This document shows, piece by piece, positions 1-9,057 of a stretch of 64,000 nucleotides of DNA (the stretch's first letter is position 1; every line of letters starts with the position of its first letter). The notes beneath the pieces were generated by a model. The model had not been told where the DNA came from, made no database searches, and saw only the letters and a program-made list of their open reading frames with translations. Made by a program: the position numbers and the translations under genes. Origin of the DNA: Microbacterium flavescens (lineage in GTDB: Bacteria > Actinomycetota > Actinomycetes > Actinomycetales > Microbacteriaceae); NCBI RefSeq assembly GCF_018588945.1, contig NZ_JAFIWA010000004.1:272927-336926 (forward strand), in the 5' to 3' direction.

Positions 1-2
1 TC

Positions 3-1151
3 GACTGGCTCGCCGAGAAGGAGGCCGTGACCCGGCACGACGTGAAGGCCGTCGAGTACCTCGTGCGCGACCGACTCTCGACCCTGGGCCTCGATGCCAT
101 CGCCGAGCTCACCCACTTCGCGTGCACGAGCGAGGACATCAACTCCACCTCGTACGCGCTCACGGTCCAGCGCGCGGTGCAGCGCGTGTGGCTGCCGAAG
201 CTGCGCGCCGTGATCACCGTGCTCGCCGACCTCGCCGTGCGGCACCGCGACGCTGCCATGCTCTCGCGCACGCACGGCCAGCCGGCGACGCCGTCGACCA
301 TGGGCAAGGAACTCGCCGTGTTCGCCTGGCGGCTCACGCGCGTGGCCGACCAGATCGAGGCCGGCGAGTACCTCGCCAAGTTCTCGGGCGCCACCGGCAC
401 GTGGTCGGCGCACCTCTCCGCCGATCCCGACGTCGACTGGCCCGAGCTCACGCGCTCCTTCATCGAGGGCCTCGGCCTCGGCTTCAACGTGCTCACGACC
501 CAGATCGAGTCGCACGACTGGCAGGTCGAGCTCTACGACCGGGTGCGGCATGCCGGAGGCATCCTGCACAATCTCGCCACCGACGTGTGGACGTACATCT
601 CCATCGGCTACTTCACCCAGATCCCGGTCGCGGGGGCGACGGGCTCGTCGACGATGCCGCACAAGATCAACCCGATCCGCTTCGAGAACGCCGAGGCGAA
701 CCTCGAGATCGCCGGCGGCCTCCTCGTCACCCTCTCGCAGACGCTCGTGACGAGCCGCATGCAGCGCGACCTGACCGACTCGACCACGCAGCGCAACATC
801 GGCGTCGCGTTCGGGCACTCGCTCCTGGCGCTCGACAACCTGCAGCGCGGGCTCGGCGAGATCTCACTCGCCGAGGACGTGCTCCTCGCCGACCTCGACG
901 CGAACTGGGAGGTGCTCGCGGAGGCGATCCAGACGGTCGTCCGCGCCGAGATCGCCGCCGGGCGATCGCGGATCAGCGACCCCTACGCCCTCTTGAAGGA
1001 TCTCACCCGCGGCCGCCGCGTCGGGGCGGCCGAGCTCGCCGAGTTCGTGCGCGGACTCGACATCGGCGACGCGGCGAAGGAGCGACTGCTTGCGCTCACC
1101 CCCGCGACGTACGACGGCCTCGCGTCGAAGCTCGTCGACGAAGTGGTGTGA
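3..1151 (+). CDS. purB: Adenylosuccinate lyase, 5'-truncated by the window edge
   Basis: Adenylosuccinate lyase catalyses two fumarate-releasing steps of purine synthesis (SAICAR to AICAR and adenylosuccinate to AMP). The frame is open from base 3, before the first GTG at 27, so the gene starts outside the window; about 382 residues are visible and roughly 80 are missing compared with the 456-residue E. coli enzyme. Family motifs are clear: TRHDVKAVEYL near the start, HFACTSEDIN, SRTHGQPATPSTMGKE, and the fumarase/ASL signature GSSTMPHKINPIRFENAE at about 645-700. The C-terminal NWEVLAE and LTRGRRV segments match the E. coli-type PurB. A family A repeat begins 2 bases after the stop. Confidence 0.97.
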   Translation, partial: DWLAEKEAVTRHDVKAVEYLVRDRLSTLGLDAIAELTHFACTSEDINSTSYALTVQRAVQRVWLPKLRAVITVLADLAVRHRDAAMLSRTHGQPATPSTMGKELAVFAWRLTRVADQIEAGEYLAKFSGATGTWSAHLSADPDVDWPELTRSFIEGLGLGFNVLTTQIESHDWQVELYDRVRHAGGILHNLATDVWTYISIGYFTQIPVAGATGSSTMPHKINPIRFENAEANLEIAGGLLVTLSQTLVTSRMQRDLTDSTTQRNIGVAFGHSLLALDNLQRGLGEISLAEDVLLADLDANWEVLAEAIQTVVRAEIAAGRSRISDPYALLKDLTRGRRVGAAELAEFVRGLDIGDAAKERLLALTPATYDGLASKLVDEVV

Positions 1152-1153
1152 CG

Positions 1154-1184
1154 CGTTTCGTCTCGCTGCGCTCGCTCAACGACC
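1154..1184 (-). repeat. Family A dispersed repeat, copy 1
   Basis: A 31-bp element read here as its complement, with core GCTCGCTCAACGACC. It differs from the commonest copy by one base (CTGCG for CTTCG). It lies directly after the purB stop, like other copies that sit at gene 3' ends. Confidence 0.85.
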
Positions 1185-1198
1185 CGGTGGGAAGCCCC

Positions 1199-1266
1199 GC
1201 TGATCGAGTAGCGAGGCACGAGCGTACCCCCGCTGATCGAGTAGCGAGGCACGAGCGTATCGAGAT
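1199..1266. repeat. Two family B repeat units in tandem
   Basis: Two near-identical units beginning GCTGATCGAGTAGCGAGGCA, at about 1199-1227 and 1231-1266. They are the same family as the large array near parA, with GAGGCACGAG in place of the GCGCGAAGCGC centre. The second unit runs into the stop codon of the next minus-strand gene. Confidence 0.75.
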
Positions 1267-1586
1267 CAGGCCTTCGGGTCGCCCGGGGTCGAGGCATCCG
1301 TCGGGTCATCCTCATCGCGTAGCAGCACGGGCCTGTCGACGGTCTTCGTGACCTGGGCAGGGTCGACGGCGAGGAGCAGCAGCGAGACGATCAGCAGCAC
1401 GGCGATGAACGAGATGCCGGCCACGATGAGCGCGAGGACCAGCGCCGACTGGGCCTTGTCGCCGTGCTGGAAGAAGCCCATCGACACCAGCGTGACGAGG
1501 CCGGCGAACAGGGCCGCCGCGAAGGCGAGCCCGAGCAGCTGCACGGGCTTCATGAGGTCACGGCGGGTGGGGCGGTCGTCGCTCAC
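1266..1586 (-). CDS. Small membrane protein, two transmembrane segments
   Basis: A 106-residue protein of unknown function. Two strong hydrophobic segments are visible, residues about 15-37 (VQLLGLAFAAALFAGLVTLV) and 47-73 (ALVLALIVAGISFIAVLLIV), followed by an acidic, Pro/Asp-rich cytoplasmic-type tail. The GTG start overlaps the stop of the upstream membrane protein gene in a GTGA arrangement, so the two are translationally coupled and probably form one operon. No catalytic motif is seen. The stop lies in a family B repeat unit. Confidence 0.8.
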   Translation of the reverse strand: MSDDRPTRRDLMKPVQLLGLAFAAALFAGLVTLVSMGFFQHGDKAQSALVLALIVAGISFIAVLLIVSLLLLAVDPAQVTKTVDRPVLLRDEDDPTDASTPGDPKA

Positions 1587-2296
1587 ACGGGATCCTTCTG
1601 GTCGGCGGGGGCGGATGCCGGAGTCGCGGTGACGACGTCGGCTTCCTTGCGGGGCGAGAAGCCCGCGATCCCCAGGTATACCGCGACGATCGCGGCGTAG
1701 ACGCCGAAGATGCCGACGGCGATGATGATGCCGGTCAAGGTGCCGGTCATGCCCGCTTCCTCGACGCGGTAGGTGAGCGCGTAGCCGGCGGGCACAAGCG
1801 CGAGCGCGACTCCCAGCAGGATGCTGAACGCTCCGACCACGACCGCGTCGCGCCCCTCAGAGTGCGGGCCGGGATCGATCACGGGACGCGCATCAGTCAC
1901 GCCGGGCGCGATCTCGCGACGGGCACGCGGCCCGCGCATGGCGCGCCATCCGGCGACGAGCTCGATGAGCCCGCTGACGACGGCCCACGCGATCACCACG
2001 GAGAAGAAGCCCGTGACGGTGCGCAGCGGCACCAGCCCGCCCACCATTCCGGCGACGAGCGTCGACCCGCCGAGCGCGGCTGCGGGCCAGCGCCGGCCGG
2101 CCGGATAGACGAGCCAGACCGAGAGGAGGAGGACGAGACCCGTGGCGATCGCGAAGCCGCTGAACACCGACATCCCGACCGGTGCCGAGTGGTCGGGCGA
2201 GAACGTGATCATGACCGCGGCGAGCGCCGCCCACGCGGCACGCGCGATCTGCACATGGCGCACGTCGAACGTGCGATCGGAAGAAGCTGAGGTCAC
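1583..2296 (-). CDS. Multi-pass membrane protein, possibly HdeD/DUF308-like
   Basis: A 237-residue integral membrane protein. The frame extends upstream to 2539, but the upstream part is Arg/Pro-rich and overlaps the promoter side of the divergent gene; GTG at 2296 (VTSASSDRTFD) follows an AGGA ribosome site and is preferred. About six hydrophobic segments arranged in pairs are visible, with a VVSGLIELVAGW stretch that resembles HdeD/DUF308 proteins of acid resistance; this family call is tentative. The polar C-terminus ends in PADQKDPV. It overlaps by 4 bp the start of the next small membrane protein gene, which suggests a bicistronic unit. Confidence 0.7.
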   Translation of the reverse strand: MTSASSDRTFDVRHVQIARAAWAALAAVMITFSPDHSAPVGMSVFSGFAIATGLVLLLSVWLVYPAGRRWPAAALGGSTLVAGMVGGLVPLRTVTGFFSVVIAWAVVSGLIELVAGWRAMRGPRARREIAPGVTDARPVIDPGPHSEGRDAVVVGAFSILLGVALALVPAGYALTYRVEEAGMTGTLTGIIIAVGIFGVYAAIVAVYLGIAGFSPRKEADVVTATPASAPADQKDPV

Positions 2297-2489
2297 GACG
2301 GATTCCTGAGACGGGGTGGGACACCCCCAGTCTAGTTCGTGCACGGTGGGCGGCCCTCCTCGCCGACGGCGCTCGGACGCCGCGGGCGTATCTTCCGCGC
2401 GGGGATCGTCCTCTTCTGTACGGGACCATGTCGGCCGCGTCGGTCGACGACTGCCTGCCGCGAGCGCGGTGTCCCGGAGAGAGGTCGCC

Positions 2490-5400
2490 ATGAGCACGTT
2501 CCTGTCCGTGAGCTTCACCGAGGCCGGCGCTGTCTGCACCGGCCCGTCCGAGCCGGCGCTTCAGCCGGCCGACGTCAGCACGGTCCCGCTCGCAGCCGGA
2601 GTCCTCCCGCCCGGCTTCCGCACGCCGCTCACCCATGGCTGGGCGCCGATGGGCGGCGAGGGTCTGACCGTCACCGTCGACGCGCCGTTCTTCGGCGAGT
2701 TCGCCCTCGAGGTCGTCGCGGTGGGAGTCGACGCGGCGGCGTCGCTTGGGATCGGAGGCGGCGGGTCACCGGCCGCCCTGTCCCTCGCTCCCGCCGAGAC
2801 CGGCGGGCTCGTGCTGAATGCGGTGGTGCAGACGTCGGGCGGCGGAGTGGCCTTCTCCGCGGTCGTCCCACCACCCGCCCCCGGCGACCTCTGCATGCCG
2901 GCAGTGTGGGCGGCGGGCTCGGAGGCCGTTCTGGTGTGGGGTGGCGTTCCTGTCGCCCGGCGCCGGTTCACGGGGTCTCTGGCCGATCCCGCGGGCGAGA
3001 TCGTGATCGGCGGCGGCACGGTCACCGGTTCCGCGACGATCGCGGCCGTGCGCGTGCGGGACAGCCTCACCGCCGAGGAGGACGCCGCCTTCGCCGCGGC
3101 GGGGACGGCTGGACTCGGTGAGATCGACTCGCTCGTGCTCTCGGGGGCGGAAGGCTTCCTCGGGTCGCCGACCGGTGCCGAGACGGTGTCCGGCCGGGTG
3201 CGGTGGCGTCCGTTCGAGAACGGCACGGTCTACTGGTCGGCATCGACCGGTGCGCACGCCGTCAAGGGCGAGTTCCTGACCGGGCACAATGCGCGCGGCG
3301 GAATCGCCGGGCGACTGGGGCTGCCGACGACGGCTGAAATGGGACTCGCGCAGCTCGCGGCGCATCTGCGTCTTCCGCGTGCCAAGGGCTTCAGAGGCCT
3401 GACGGTCTGGGATGTGGTGAAGTCCGCGAGCGCCCTCACCGTGGGCGACCTGGTGATCGAGGCTGGGGAAGCCGCACCGCGGCCGCCGCGGCCGACCCCC
3501 CACGTCACCGACACCTGGGACTCGTTCCGCCGAGGCGGTGATCGGTTCGACCTCGGGACCCTGGTGGGGACCGACGCGGGCACGGTGGTCTCGGTCGCCG
3601 GCACGTCAGTCGATTCGGCTGCGCTGGTGCGCGCTGCCGCGGCTCTGCAGGTGAGCGGCGCGCCCGTCGTCGAGCACACGTCCTCTCCGCTGCGCGATCT
3701 CCTCGGTGCGGCCGACGCGGAGGCCGCCCTCATCCATGCGCAGCTCGAGCAGGTCTACACGAATTCGTTCGTCTCCACGGCGACCGGAGCCGCCCTCGCC
3801 GCCTCGGGGACGGTACAGGATCTTTTCGCCCGTCACGTCGAGGAGGAGCCCCTGCGCGGCGGCCTCCGCGGTGGTGCGCGAACCTGGCGCCGGCGCGGTC
3901 GGCCCGAGCCGGAAGTGGAACGCCCGACCGGCGCGAGCCGCGAGGAGCTGCCCGCCGACCTCGCCGCCGGTGTCAGCCAGCGCGTGCTGTCGTCGGTGCG
4001 CGACGGACTCGCGCAGCAGACGATGAGCCTGCTGGAAGCGAGCGTCCTCGCCCCCGACGCGTACCTGGAGGTTCCTCGCCTGGCGCCCGCCCTCGGAGCA
4101 GGACTCGACAGGGAGAGCACGGTCTCACTCGAGGAGACGGTTCCCGACTTCCTGACCCTCGTCGAGGAGTCGAGCAGGTTCGGCGTCGAAGTGAAGGTGG
4201 TGGCCGACGGGACGAAGTACGCGATCCTCGGCCCACGCGCCCAGATGTTCCAGAACGGCCTGCTCATCCGCACGGGCGGTGCGGGCATCATCGAGCTCTA
4301 CGACGAGATCCTCGCCCACTGGCTCCTCCTCGGGGCGGCCGACGGCTTCCTGGGGCTCCCGCGCTACAGCCAGATCTCCATCGTCGGCGGCGCCTACGCC
4401 GAGTTCGCCGGCGGGCGCATCTACTGGTCGCCCGGCACCGGCGCGCACGAGGTCCACGGGGCGATCCTGCAGCGGATGCTCCGTGACCATCCGGTGGGTG
4501 CCTCCCCGTGGGGGTTCCCCACGACCGACGAGTCCGTGGTCGCCTCCGACGCCCAGGCCCGCGTATCGCTCTTCGAGAGGGGCGCGATCTACTGGCGACC
4601 GGACATCGGCGCCGTGGCGCTGTCGGGCGACTTCCTCGCCCACTGGAACGTCAACGGCGGACTCGGGCGGTACGGCATGCCGACGAGCGAGGTGCAGAAG
4701 GATGCCGGCGGGCGGGGCCTGTCCTGGCAGACGTTCGCCTCCGGAGTGCTCGCGAAGACGGATCAGACCGGCGTCTTCGAGCAGTTCCAGGCCTCCATCA
4801 CGCGGGTGACGGCGCAGAACATCGACGACGGCGTCGAATTCACGCCGCTTCCCCGGAGCGACACGACTGCCGAGCTCTTCGTCAAGGGATGGGTGTGGGT
4901 GGACGGCGTGGAGGTGCTCCATCGCGAGAGCGGCCGCGCCAACACCGCCGTCGACCTCGACTGGGTCACCGCCCCGTTCACGCTGCGTCCCGAGACCACC
5001 GTTCGGCTGCGCATCGAGGCATGGGACCACGACAGCGCGAGCAGGAACGACCATCTCGCGACCCTCGACAGGACGTGGACCTACGGCGACGGGCTCTGGG
5101 GCTTCGCCGGCACGTTCGGCCCCCATCTCGAGCAGGGTCCGACCGAATGGACTCCGAGCAACGCCGACCAGGGCGACGTGAAGTTCTCCTACGCCATCAC
5201 CCTGCCGAGCGTGACGGATCAGCAGCGGATGCGCGAACACCACTTCTGGCGCTTCCGCAACGCCGGCCGCGACAACCTGCCGTGGACGATGTACAAGGAG
5301 ACGTTCGTCGACATCGACGGCGATGAGGTCAACTACTTCACCGACCCGTTCGACAGCTGGTACTACGACTCCGAGTACGAGGACGTCGCAGACGGAGGCA

Positions 5401-7013
5401 ACTGCTTCGGCTACTCCGTGTCCGCGCAACACGCGTTCTTCGGCCTGGGTCCGATCCCGCAGCCACTCTCGCTTCAGCTCAGCGACCAGCGCGACGACGC
5501 GGTCTGGCGCGTGATCAACCGTGCGCAGGGGACGCAGAAGGCGGCGAGCGTCGTGCTCTGGAAGATCGGGGCGAAGCTGTCGTCGGACTACTGCGACCCG
5601 CGCCAGGTCTGGGCGCGGGTGAAGCGCAGCACCGATCAGGGGATGCCTGTCGTCCTGTCCTTCCGCAAGAAGGACGCCGGCCATGCGGTTCTCGTCTACC
5701 ACTGCGACCAGCAGCCCGACGGGATCAAGCGCATGTACATCGCCGACTCGAACGTGCCGTGGGGATCGGGATCGACCGCGAACGACCAGTCGATGTTCGA
5801 GGTGCGCACCGACGGGTCATACGCCATCAAGCCCGACGGCATGTACGACGATTGGGAAGCCGGCCCGTGGGAGCGCGGCTCGATCGGCGAGCGCTACATG
5901 ATGGACATCCCCGCTCACACGGTCGCCTCGCCGCTGCGCACCCCGACATGGGACATGGTCACCGCGCTCGCCTGCCTCGTCGGCGGCATCCTCACGAGCG
6001 ACGGCGCCGGCATCTCGCAGGTCGAGGCGGGCGGTCGCAAGCTCGTAGGCGATCAGCGCCGCCGGCTGCTCGACGAGTGGCGCGGACAGGCCGTTATCAG
6101 CGCGGCCGCCGCGATGGCCGGGATCGTCGAGAGGGTGGAGCCGGATGCCGCGGCCACGCCGAGCCCGTGGCTCGGAGGTCTGCGCGCACAGGAGCGGCTG
6201 GCGACCTCTGCGTCGCTGCTCACCGGCTTCGCGGCCGCAGCTCAGGTCGACGTCCAGGTGGCGAGTTCGGCACTGCAGTCGGCCGCCGTGCTCCCCGGCT
6301 GGGCGACGGCGAAGGAGTCCTGGGGCGTGATCGCCGCAGAGGCCGGCACCTGGGCCGACGAACTGGAGCTGGAAATCGAGCGGCGGCCGGAGCTCGATCT
6401 CGACACGATCATCACCGCCGGCGGGCTGCCCCGGGCCGCGTTCATCCATGCCGAGGATGACAGGGTCGGCGGCCCGGAGGTCGTCGCGTTCCAGGGTCCC
6501 ATCCCTGACGACCTCCGCGTGACGCTGCGGGGTCGCGGCGGGGCATACCGGCACTCCATCGCCGGGCGCGGCGGACTGGTCCGCCTGGCTTCCTCACTCG
6601 CGTCGGGATCGACCGACTCCGTTGCGGCCGAGCGGCTGGCCGGGGACCGGCCCGGCATCCGCATCGAGACGACGGGGGGCGAGAAGACCGTGTCGGCGTC
6701 CCTCGCCGTCCCCTCCGACGCCGGTGGGCTCGGATGGACGCTGCCCCTCGGGGTGTCGCCGGCCGCCGAGTCGACCGTCCGGTGGATGGCGGGGCGTCCG
6801 GGGATCGTCATCCAGCACGGCGGCGCGGTTCCGGAGGGTGAATTCCGCTGGAGCACCCGCGCGGAGGCGGTCTACCGGTCGCCCGCCGCTCAAGCCGGTG
6901 AGATCGTCCGGATCATGCCGGCCGATGCGGCGTCACCGCTCGGAGCGATGCGGCTGCAGCGCGAGTCGGTGCTCGGCGACCTCATCTCGACGGAGCTGGT
7001 CGACCCGGGATGA
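2490..7013 (+). CDS. Giant LGFP-repeat protein with papain-like cysteine-protease core
   Basis: A 1507-residue protein of unknown role. ATG 2490 is chosen because GGAGAGAGG precedes it. No signal peptide is seen. Visible parts: a beta-rich N-terminal region ending in IAAVRVRDSLTAEEDAAF, reminiscent of LamG/concanavalin-like domains (about 55-200); a pair of LGFP-type repeats near 222 and 273; a helical section; three more LGFP repeats near 619, 673 and 726 (FLGLPRYSQ, WGFPTTDES, RYGMPTSEV); a beta-sandwich-like segment (about 770-940); then GGNCFGYS (Cys972), GHAVLVYH (His1065) and YIADSN (Asp1086), the order and spacing of a papain-fold catalytic triad. Helical and beta-rich regions follow. 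LGFP repeats are known in cell-wall-associated actinobacterial proteins. Protease or transglutaminase-like activity is inferred only. Confidence 0.75.
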   Translation: MSTFLSVSFTEAGAVCTGPSEPALQPADVSTVPLAAGVLPPGFRTPLTHGWAPMGGEGLTVTVDAPFFGEFALEVVAVGVDAAASLGIGGGGSPAALSLAPAETGGLVLNAVVQTSGGGVAFSAVVPPPAPGDLCMPAVWAAGSEAVLVWGGVPVARRRFTGSLADPAGEIVIGGGTVTGSATIAAVRVRDSLTAEEDAAFAAAGTAGLGEIDSLVLSGAEGFLGSPTGAETVSGRVRWRPFENGTVYWSASTGAHAVKGEFLTGHNARGGIAGRLGLPTTAEMGLAQLAAHLRLPRAKGFRGLTVWDVVKSASALTVGDLVIEAGEAAPRPPRPTPHVTDTWDSFRRGGDRFDLGTLVGTDAGTVVSVAGTSVDSAALVRAAAALQVSGAPVVEHTSSPLRDLLGAADAEAALIHAQLEQVYTNSFVSTATGAALAASGTVQDLFARHVEEEPLRGGLRGGARTWRRRGRPEPEVERPTGASREELPADLAAGVSQRVLSSVRDGLAQQTMSLLEASVLAPDAYLEVPRLAPALGAGLDRESTVSLEETVPDFLTLVEESSRFGVEVKVVADGTKYAILGPRAQMFQNGLLIRTGGAGIIELYDEILAHWLLLGAADGFLGLPRYSQISIVGGAYAEFAGGRIYWSPGTGAHEVHGAILQRMLRDHPVGASPWGFPTTDESVVASDAQARVSLFERGAIYWRPDIGAVALSGDFLAHWNVNGGLGRYGMPTSEVQKDAGGRGLSWQTFASGVLAKTDQTGVFEQFQASITRVTAQNIDDGVEFTPLPRSDTTAELFVKGWVWVDGVEVLHRESGRANTAVDLDWVTAPFTLRPETTVRLRIEAWDHDSASRNDHLATLDRTWTYGDGLWGFAGTFGPHLEQGPTEWTPSNADQGDVKFSYAITLPSVTDQQRMREHHFWRFRNAGRDNLPWTMYKETFVDIDGDEVNYFTDPFDSWYYDSEYEDVADGGNCFGYSVSAQHAFFGLGPIPQPLSLQLSDQRDDAVWRVINRAQGTQKAASVVLWKIGAKLSSDYCDPRQVWARVKRSTDQGMPVVLSFRKKDAGHAVLVYHCDQQPDGIKRMYIADSNVPWGSGSTANDQSMFEVRTDGSYAIKPDGMYDDWEAGPWERGSIGERYMMDIPAHTVASPLRTPTWDMVTALACLVGGILTSDGAGISQVEAGGRKLVGDQRRRLLDEWRGQAVISAAAAMAGIVERVEPDAAATPSPWLGGLRAQERLATSASLLTGFAAAAQVDVQVASSALQSAAVLPGWATAKESWGVIAAEAGTWADELELEIERRPELDLDTIITAGGLPRAAFIHAEDDRVGGPEVVAFQGPIPDDLRVTLRGRGGAYRHSIAGRGGLVRLASSLASGSTDSVAAERLAGDRPGIRIETTGGEKTVSASLAVPSDAGGLGWTLPLGVSPAAESTVRWMAGRPGIVIQHGGAVPEGEFRWSTRAEAVYRSPAAQAGEIVRIMPADAASPLGAMRLQRESVLGDLISTELVDPG

Positions 7014-7019
7014 GTCCGC

Positions 7020-8417
7020 TCAGCCGAGGGAATCGAGAATCTCGACCAGCAGCTCGTAGGTCGTGAGGGGGCTGATGATCGCGAACCGCAGCACTGGCTC
7101 GCCGGCGTGCGAACTGGGCACGACGAATCCGCGCTGATCGTCGAGCAGGCGGTCGGACCAGGCCTGGTACTCGGCGGCCGACCAGCCTTCACGGCGGAAG
7201 ACCACGACCGACAGCTGCGGGTCGCGCACCAGCGACAGCCCGTCGCGGCGCTCGATCTCGTCGGCGATGCGGCGCGCGAGGTTGATGCCGTGCGCGATCG
7301 TCGCCCGGTACTGCTCGGTGCCATGGGTGGCGAGCGAGAACCACAGGGGCAGCCCCCGCGAGCGCCGCGTGAGCTGCACCGCGAGGTCGGAGGGGTTCCA
7401 GTCGGGCGACTCGGTCAGCGTGTCGAGATATTCCGCCTTCTGCGTGTGGGCCCGCAGTGCGAGCGACGGCTCCCGGTAGATGAGGGCGCAGGCGTCGAAG
7501 GGCGCGAACAGCCACTTGTGCGGGTCGACGATGACCGAGTCGGCGAGCTCGACGCCCGCGAACGCCGGGCGCATCTCCTCGACCAGCATGGCCGCGAGCC
7601 CGTAGGCGCCGTCGACGTGGAGCCAGATGTCCCGAGCCTTCGTCGCAGCGGCGACCCCCGCGATGTCGTCGACGATGCCGAAGTTGGTCGTGCCGCCCGT
7701 CGCCACCACGGCGAACACCGCGTCGGCGTGGTCGTCGAGGGCGCGCGCGACGGCATCGCCGTGCAGGCGGCCGTCGGCGCCCGGTGCCGCAGTGATCACG
7801 TCGACGTCCATGACGGCGGCAGCCGACGCGATCGACGAGTGCGCCTCGGCGCTGCACAGCACGGCCCAGCGCGCCGGGTCGGGGCGCCCCGCATCGCGGT
7901 TGCGCTGCCGCGCGGCATCCCGAGCAGTCACGAGTGCCGAGAGATTCCCGACCGTGCCGCCCTGCACGAACACGCCGCCCGCGCTCTCGGGCAGCCCGAA
8001 CTCGCGGGCGAGCCAGTGCAGCACCTCGTTCTCGGCGAAGACGGCGCCGGCGCCCTCCATCCACGAACCGCCGTAGATCGCCGACGCCGAGACCACGACG
8101 TCGAACGCGAGCGACGCCTTGCTCGGCGCGGAGGGGATGAACGAGAGGTATCCCGGGTGATCGGTCGAGATGCACGCCGGCGCGAGGACGTTCTCGAACA
8201 GCGCGATGGCACGGCGAGCGCCGATGCCGTCCTCGGTGATGGAGCCCGACGCGAGACGGGCCAGGTCATTCGGACGCATGGGCTTGTCGAGCGGCACGTC
8301 CTTGTAGAGCGCGCGGCGCCGCGCGTAGTCGAGCACGTCGTCGACGGCATGCCGGGTCTCGTCGGAGATCGCGTGCATCTGCTCGGGGCGGGCGGGCGAG
8401 GTCATGGGCTGCTCCAC
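7020..8417 (-). CDS. Pyridoxal-phosphate-dependent decarboxylase, group II
   Basis: A 465-residue fold-type I PLP enzyme of the group II decarboxylase family (aromatic-L-amino-acid, glutamate and related decarboxylases). The PLP lysine is Lys301 in the motif DPHKWLF. Upstream are LHVDGAYG, whose Asp contacts the pyridine nitrogen, GGTTNFGIVDD, and FVQGGTVGNLSAL, which binds the phosphate. Length fits the family (about 450-500). The substrate cannot be read from sequence; tyrosine, tryptophan, DOPA or another amino acid is possible. ATG at 8405 (MTSPARPEQ) is an alternative start. It converges with the giant LGFP protein gene, 6 bp away. Confidence 0.9.
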   Translation of the reverse strand: MEQPMTSPARPEQMHAISDETRHAVDDVLDYARRRALYKDVPLDKPMRPNDLARLASGSITEDGIGARRAIALFENVLAPACISTDHPGYLSFIPSAPSKASLAFDVVVSASAIYGGSWMEGAGAVFAENEVLHWLAREFGLPESAGGVFVQGGTVGNLSALVTARDAARQRNRDAGRPDPARWAVLCSAEAHSSIASAAAVMDVDVITAAPGADGRLHGDAVARALDDHADAVFAVVATGGTTNFGIVDDIAGVAAATKARDIWLHVDGAYGLAAMLVEEMRPAFAGVELADSVIVDPHKWLFAPFDACALIYREPSLALRAHTQKAEYLDTLTESPDWNPSDLAVQLTRRSRGLPLWFSLATHGTEQYRATIAHGINLARRIADEIERRDGLSLVRDPQLSVVVFRREGWSAAEYQAWSDRLLDDQRGFVVPSSHAGEPVLRFAIISPLTTYELLVEILDSLG

Positions 8418-8573
8418 GGTTCGGGTGACAGTCCACGGTAGATCCCGCCGCGCGGGTTGTCACTCCGAGGGCTGCGCGAACCGGTCAGGATTGGAGAAGC
8501 GGATGCCGCGGCCCCTGCGTAGCGTGAAGTGCGAAGTCGATCCCACCGACCGCACCACGTGAAGGAGAAGGCC

Positions 8574-9023
8574 ATGGCCGAGAAGACCACGCAGGACTCG
8601 AGCACCGGACTGTCCGCCGAGGAGCGGGCGGCCATCAAGGAGCGCGCGAAGGAGCTGCGGGCGCAGGAGAAGGCGGGCAAGAACCGCGAGGCCGGGCTCA
8701 AGTCGGTGCTCGACGCGATCGCCAAGCTGGACGGCACTGACAAGCAGATCTGCGAGGGTCTCGTGAAGGTCGTGGGCGAAGTCGCCCCCGAGCTCGTCGG
8801 CAAGACCTACTACGGCATGCCCGGGTTCGCGAACGGCGACGGCAAGATGGTCGTCTTCGTTCAGCCGGCCGGCAAGTTCAAGACGCGCTATGCGACGCTC
8901 GGCTTCGAGCACCCCGCGAGCCTCGACGACGGCGACATGTGGGCGACCGCCTTCGCGGTCCTCGCGTGGAACGACGCCGTCGAGAAGAAGGTCACCGCTC
9001 TGGTGAAGAAGGCGGTCTCGTAG
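8574..9023 (+). CDS. DUF1801-like (YdhG/iron-chaperone fold) protein
   Basis: A 149-residue cytoplasmic protein. ATG 8574 is preceded by AAGGAGAAG at 8562-8570, a strong ribosome site. Residues 15-45 are a charged helix (SAEERAAIKERAKELRAQEK), followed by a compact alpha/beta domain with YYGMPGFANGDGKMVVFVQP, the pattern of DUF1801 proteins (which usually show WGMPxF). DUF1801 members include the frataxin-like YdhG type, but their biochemical role is poorly defined. The family assignment is moderate; no catalytic residues can be named. A family A repeat follows the stop by 3 bp. Confidence 0.75.
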   Translation: MAEKTTQDSSTGLSAEERAAIKERAKELRAQEKAGKNREAGLKSVLDAIAKLDGTDKQICEGLVKVVGEVAPELVGKTYYGMPGFANGDGKMVVFVQPAGKFKTRYATLGFEHPASLDDGDMWATAFAVLAWNDAVEKKVTALVKKAVS

Positions 9024-9026
9024 AGG

Positions 9027-9057
9027 CGTTTCGTCTCGCTTCGCTCGCTCAACGACC
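9027..9057 (-). repeat. Family A repeat, copy 2, between convergent genes
   Basis: A 31-bp copy beginning CGTTTCGTCTCGCTTCGCTC. It lies between the plus-strand DUF1801-like gene and the minus-strand PPOX gene. The TGA stop of the latter (9049-9051) is formed by the GTTGAG of the repeat, so its last codons, GGT-CGT-TGA, are repeat-derived. Confidence 0.88.

Noticed and set aside
4125..5702. Long minus-strand frame opposite the giant LGFP protein
   Set aside because: Arg/Glu/Val-rich low-complexity translation without motifs, fully antisense to a well-supported gene with domains.
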